Assembly: GCA_033239125.1 (NCBI GenBank)
Contig: BSWB01000002.1
Span: forward strand, 7,783,001-7,847,000
Origin: Fagopyrum homotropicum
Taxonomy: Eukaryota > Streptophyta > Magnoliopsida > Caryophyllales > Polygonaceae
Length of the DNA: 64,000 nucleotides
Direction: 5' to 3'
The translations under genes were made by a program, and so were the position numbers. Below are positions 59,712 through 64,000 of the stretch, in pieces. Under the pieces are notes generated by a model. That model did not search any database. It was not told the DNA's origin and saw only the letters and a list, made by a program, of their open reading frames with translations. Positions within the stretch are counted from its first letter, which is position 1, and each line of letters starts with the position of its first letter.

Positions 59712-60739
59712 CTAAGATCTACTCGTCGATCCTACAGGTGCATCTATCTTGACATAAAACTCGGAATGGTTCCTCTGGATACTATCCTCAGTCTCCCATG
59801 TGGCCTCATCAGATCCTCGTCTCGACCACTGTATCCTCAACGTGGGAATGTCCTTCGAACGCAAGCGTCTCATACCTCGCTCTAGGACTGCAATCAGATG
59901 CTCAACATAAGTGTGGTCCGGCCCAACCACCAAATCATCATAACTCACAATGTGTCTCGGATCTGGTATATACTCCCTCAACTGAGACACGTGAAATACA
60001 GGATGAACATCCTCTAACCTCGGAGGTAAAGCCAATCTGTATGCTGCTCTCCCAACTCTATCAAGTATCTCAAAAGGACCGACATATTGGGGACTCCGCT
60101 TCCCCTTTATGCCAAAATGTTTCACGCCTTGCGTCGGAGATACTCTCAGCCAGACATGAGCTCACACTCTGAACTCTAGAGGTCGACGCCTCTTGTCTGC
60201 ATATGATTTTTGGCGACTCTGTGCAGTCAGCTTTCTCTCTCTAATCAGTGATACTCTAGTCATATCATCCTGAATCTAATCAAGTGCTATACCACTAACA
60301 CTGCTAGGCTCATCCCAACATAACGGTGTACAACATCTACGCCCATAGAGTGTCTCATATGGGGTCATCCCAATCGATGCATGCCAGATGTTGTTTCATG
60401 AGAACTCAACTAGTGGGAGATGATTTGTCCACACTTATCCACAATCCAACACACAAGCTCACATCATATCCTCAAGGGTCTGGATCGTCCTCTCTGACTG
60501 ACCATTTGTTTGAGGATGGAACGCAATCGTAAAGTGTAGACTCCTCCCCAGAGCAGTCTGAATCTAATTCCAAAACCTCGAGGTAAATTGCCCATCTCGA
60601 TTTGAGACGATCGTCCTCGGTACCCAATGGAGTCTCACTATCTGCCTAGTGTACTCCTCATTCAATCTGCTCACTGGCCACGTTTCCTTGATAGGGATGA
60701 AATGTGCAGTATTCGTCGGTCTATCCACCACGACCCAGA
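59712..60739 (-). pseudogene. Chromovirus (Tekay/Del-like) integrase fragment with C-terminal chromodomain region
   Basis: Minus strand from 60739: WVVVDRPTNTAHFIPI, RTIVSNRDGQFTSRFWN, then FHPQTNGQSERTIQTLEDM (integrase core with the GQSER motif). Interrupted frames lead to the open 59712-60125 segment. This has KHFGIKGKRSPQYVGPFEIL, VHPVFHVSQLREYIPD and a chromodomain-like IQWSRRGSDEATWETEDS. Chromodomain integrases steer insertion to particular chromatin. The second catalytic region reads IVSNRD instead of IVSDRD, and stops occur upstream. The N-terminal side is cut at 60739 by the LTR of the next element. Confidence 0.85.
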
Positions 60740-61858
60740 TGATAACACGATTTATGACTTAGGTTTAGGTAATCGTTTAGATAGATTTCTCACTCATTCA
60801 TGCATGTTTTGGCATTGGTTCACGACGTTTGCACTCAATTCACGTATTTTGTCGAGATAGACGTCTACACGGACTTGTGTATTGCTTTATAGGTATTTCG
60901 GAGGTCTTTTAGACATTAACCGATACATTAGAGGGTCAAGCCTCATGATGGTACACATCCAAAGCTTTGGAGGAGCATAATTGAAGCAACAAAGGACACA
61001 AAGACCACTATTGGTGCAAGCAATGGAGCAACTCATGGCTAGACGATCATAGCATGCTTCTGTTGAAGGAAATCGACCTACACCCAGGAAAATCGGCCGA
61101 TTTTTCTCACTGGGTCGATTTTTGGGCCTTTGACAGCTTAATCCACGTGTCCCACGATCTCTTGTCCGGCCTTGCTCTTGGTGGAGAATATAAGTGGTCC
61201 TGCAGGTTGTTGCTGAGCATCTCTCCTCTCCTACATTCTCTCATTCACATCTCATCCATTGGAGGCAAGGAATTGGAGGAGAAGAAAAACTCTCAAGGAT
61301 TAAAGGAAGAAGAAGAACACCATTCTAGGAGTGATAGTGAGGTTTTGAGTGACTTTTGAGTGATTTTTGTAATCTTGGATTGAAGAACTACTGCAAGGAT
61401 TGTTAGGAACGTTTTGAATCTTCATTTAAGAGTTTGTAAGTCTCGCTACAACTTGGATTCAGTTGAGATTTATTGATTTTACTTGCTTATCTTTCATTAT
61501 CCATCTATGAACACCATGTATGCTTGTATGATAATTTTGGATCTTGATATGCATATTATTGGCTAGTTTATTGTGATTTTGGAGTGATGGATTGATGGTT
61601 ATGGCTAGGGTGATGATAGAATGGACTTATATGTTAATTTAAGATGATTTGTATGCACGAAACCCAAACCAGTCAGAAAAATCGCCCTGTTCTTCATGAT
61701 AGATCGGCCGATTTAGCTGTAGAACAGCCCGATTTATTCTCCTGTTGCTCTCTAAATGATGAATCTGTATGTTAGGGTGTTTGGTTGTTTAAATCCTAGT
61801 GTTTATTAAGCCTAATTTAGCTTAGGATCACTTAATACTATCAATCTAAGTGAGGGAA

Positions 61859-62850
61859 GAGATCTACCCGATGATTTCCGACCTTAGATACCTAAGATGA
61901 TGGATACTAGGTAATAGTGAGCCCCATAAGCCGCTATTGGATCGAGTGTGCTAGGATTATTGCTTGAGACTCCCCTATTCCGAGACTTACCCAGTAAGGA
62001 GATGGTTATGTTGGGATTTTAGATGTGTAAAAGCGGAATTTCAGGAAACGATTTCCTAAACATCTAAACATGGATCGCATGCATAATAGATTAGATAAGG
62101 GGAAAAGGAATACCTTTTGATGCGTGTTCGATAACTCCCTTCAAGGATATGTAGAGTCTCAAGTGTTACTCCTCTAGTTGGTCCACCCGAGATTGAACAA
62201 GAATCGCCTTAACCTTCGATTGCTAGAACAAAGGATGAAGCTTTTGAGAGAGAGGGATCGAAGAGGAAGAACGTCGCTTCTTACGTGAATACACGGCTGA
62301 ATGTTTTTCTTACGTCAAATCCTCTAATCGATCGAATATATATAATTAGGGTTGGGCTTTTTAACTATTAAAAAGCCCGACCTTAAAATATAAGATATAT
62401 GTTCAGTAATTAATAAATAAATAATCTCTTATCTATTATTAATTACCAACTCCAAAATATATTTTGTACTCCTACAAAATATATCCTTTTCCACCATATA
62501 CTCCTATATGGTAATTCTCTCATTAATTGATTCAGTTCTCCTACTCGTTATGGTGTGACCTCGTAGGACCCGATAACACTAGCAATACATTTTATCATAT
62601 AAATGTACCGATCATGGTTAGCTTCTAGCAAAACGCCATGACCCCTAATATTATCGGATTATATATATCCCTATATTTAATGTCCTATCTCATCATCAGT
62701 AATTGCACCTTGGATAAAGGACACAATTCCTTCAGGTTACCCCTTAAGTAGTATCCGGTTTGTGTAGAATTCCCTACTTTAACCCCTTGAGACCTACCCG
62801 GTAATAGGAGTTTGATGCGGGATTAGTGAAGTGAGAGACCTACCCGGTAA
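61859..62850 (+). repeat. GAGACYTACCCGGTAA motifs in the second Athila-type LTR
   Basis: Copies are GAGATCTACCCGATGA at 61859, GAGACTTACCCAGTAA at 61982, and GAGACCTACCCGGTAA at 62789 and 62835. The number and order match those of the young element, although most of the surrounding LTR sequence has diverged. Confidence 0.85.
62009..62734. mobile_element. Solo LTR (726 bp) inside the Athila LTR
   Basis: It starts TGTTGGGATTTTAG and ends ACAATTCCTTCA, with the perfect 5-bp TSD GGTTA (62004-62008 and 62735-62739). Comparison with the young element's LTR shows that the surrounding sequence is interrupted here. The family is not assigned; the TGTTGG start is common in copia LTRs. Confidence 0.82.
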
Positions 62851-63325
62851 TTACTTCCATTAGTGAAACACTCTTCCCCAACACCGCAGCTTGTCCTTAG
62901 AATCCTTAGAACCTTGAGTCCAATGCCATAACCGGAAATCTTGACCTCTAGAATCCACTTTTCTCTCTTGATCATATACCTTGTGTGTTTTGTGTTACTT
63001 GTTTGTTTTGCTAGCTTGAGTTGTTAGTTTGTTTTATTTTCTTGTTTGATTTGTGATCCTTTCTTGATCACCACAAAAACTCAACCAAAAACATCATCAT
63101 TTTCATTCTTTTATTTCTTTCTCTTCTCTTAGATTAGATCCACACTATCTATGACCATTGTTTGACTCGATTTCACCTTAGTCTTTGTGTTCGACCTCGG
63201 AATACTATCCCTACTACAAACGTCCCGTACACTGCGGGTTCGCTAGGAGTTAGGATAAATATAACGAGTATAAGTTTAAAGCTTATTGCGTACACACATC
63301 ACACGATCTTAGCGTAACAAGTTTT

Positions 63326-63343
63326 TGGCGCCGTTGCCGGGGA
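63326..63343 (+). other. tRNA-Asp primer-binding site of the second Athila-type element
   Basis: TGGCGCCGTTGCCGGGGA, identical to the site at 8750-8767, six bases after the LTR. Confidence 0.92.
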
Positions 63344-63459
63344 CTAGGTCTAGATTGAGTCATTTTGTGATTGTTTATAGTGTAGATCTTTCTTGTTGCT
63401 TTTGATCTCTCTTTGGTTTGTATCTTTGCTTTTCAGGACATCTCTTACTCTTTAGGTGT

Positions 63460-64000
63460 ATGCGAAGATCTCGTGGCAAGGATTTAGCTCCATTCGATCC
63501 CGAACCGGAGAAAACCCTTAGATCTAGATCCAAGAGCATTAAAAAGGGAAAAGAGATGGCCGGAAGAGATCTCCAAGCTGAATTGGATGAAGCCTTAGAG
63601 CAAATAAGGCTAAGAGATGAGCTCTTGGAGGAAGAAAGGAGACTTGCCAATGAGAGGCAAGAAGCAACTAGGAGGGAGATTGATGAGATTAGGCAAGCCC
63701 TTGTACAAGGAGAGCTTAATCGTCAACAACCTCCACCTCCTCCACCACAACCGCAGCCGGCGGCGAATGTTAGGGTTGTACCCATTGCTATTGAAGAGCC
63801 ACAAACTTTGGGGAGACGTATGGATCCGGCACAAAGAGCACACCGTCCGGGTGTGAACTTAGGAGATCCCGCAGCCCACAACTACGAGCTCCGCCCTCAA
63901 GTTCTACAAATGATCCGGCATAATCAATTTGGAGGGATGGAAGGAGAGTCTCCTCATCAACATTTGATGAACTATGAGATTTTGATGGAGACTCTTAGAC
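63460..64000 (+). CDS. Athila-type gag, N-terminal part (runs off the window)
   Basis: Open from ATG 63460 to the window end, 180 codons, no stop. It begins MRRSRGKDLAPFDPEPEKTL, parallel to MRRTRTGKEIVPYDPEPEKT of the young element, which supports both start choices. A charged coiled-coil (about residues 45-85), a proline/glutamine run, TLGRRMDP, then GDPAAHNYELRPQVLQMIRH and SPHQHLMNYEILMETL follow. These match the gag N-terminus of the young element. The rest of the element is outside. It forms the structural particle of the retrotransposon. Confidence 0.88.
   Translation, partial: MRRSRGKDLAPFDPEPEKTLRSRSKSIKKGKEMAGRDLQAELDEALEQIRLRDELLEEERRLANERQEATRREIDEIRQALVQGELNRQQPPPPPPQPQPAANVRVVPIAIEEPQTLGRRMDPAQRAHRPGVNLGDPAAHNYELRPQVLQMIRHNQFGGMEGESPHQHLMNYEILMETLR

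Larger units (their letters stand above)
60740..63319 (+). repeat. 5' LTR of a second Athila-type element (contains a solo LTR)
   Basis: It starts TGATAACACGATTTATG inside the chromovirus integrase and ends AGCGTAACA just before the primer-binding site. Length is 2580 bp including a 726-bp insertion and its extra TSD; without them it is 1849 bp, close to the 1771 bp of the young element. It carries its own phrase AAATCGGCCGATTT (61090-61103), with related copies near 61070, 61112, 61702 and 61727, and four GAGACYTACCCGGTAA-type motifs. The 3' LTR lies beyond the window. Confidence 0.88.

Overview
This window is a repeat-dominated piece of a nuclear plant genome, most likely a eudicot. The reasons are Athila-type and chromovirus Ty3/gypsy elements, a Ty1/copia element, L1-type LINEs, CACTA transposons that have picked up host exons, many long (TA)n tracts, and one intact four-exon PEBP gene of the FLOWERING LOCUS T type. 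No species can be named from what I can see. Boundaries and target-site duplications (TSDs) were read by eye.

Layout. 1-1146 is the right part of a CACTA element. 1.2-6.95 kb holds an old, broken, antisense Athila-like element (gag pieces, decayed primer-binding site, LTR). 6973-18417 is a young, complete-looking Athila-type element with two 1771-bp LTRs that differ at about five sites. It has a tRNA-Asp primer-binding site and an open gag-protease-integrase frame that lacks reverse transcriptase and RNase H. An ATHILA ORF-1-type frame split by one TAG lies downstream. 18.4-27.5 kb holds relics: a LINE endonuclease split by a solo LTR (TSD CCACC) and further LTRs of the TGTAACACCC type. 28.1-34.9 kb has a GC-phrase-rich LTR-like block, a small inverted-repeat element and long TA tracts.

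35.0-51.7 kb is a four-level nest. An antisense LINE (15-bp TSD) contains a Ty1/copia element (TSD CCATG). The copia 3' LTR contains a CACTA element (TSD CTT), which contains a second related CACTA element (TSD AAA). The outer CACTA carries kinesin-7 exons with introns. The inner one carries TRAPPC2L-like exons. Neither shows a recognisable transposase.

52.5-53.5 kb (minus strand) is the one apparently functional host gene, a 179-residue FT-like protein with canonical exon sizes but altered DPDAP and external-loop residues. 54-60.7 kb is again relics: a LINE tail, a CACTA-like element carrying a frameshifted ribosomal protein L8 fragment, and a chromovirus integrase C-terminus. At 60740 a second Athila-type element begins (LTR with a nested solo LTR, PBS, start of gag) and runs off the window.

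The most unusual signal is in the Athila-type copies. The young element carries about 30 copies of a short inverted-repeat phrase, CACCTCGACCGAGGTG and close variants. They occur in its LTRs, untranslated regions and coding frame. The other Athila-like copies carry different phrases of similar design (AACTCGGCCGAG, AAATCGGCCGATTT, and GC-rich or GATC-flanked versions). Separately, a GAGACYTACCCGGTAA motif occurs four times in the LTRs of both Athila-type elements.
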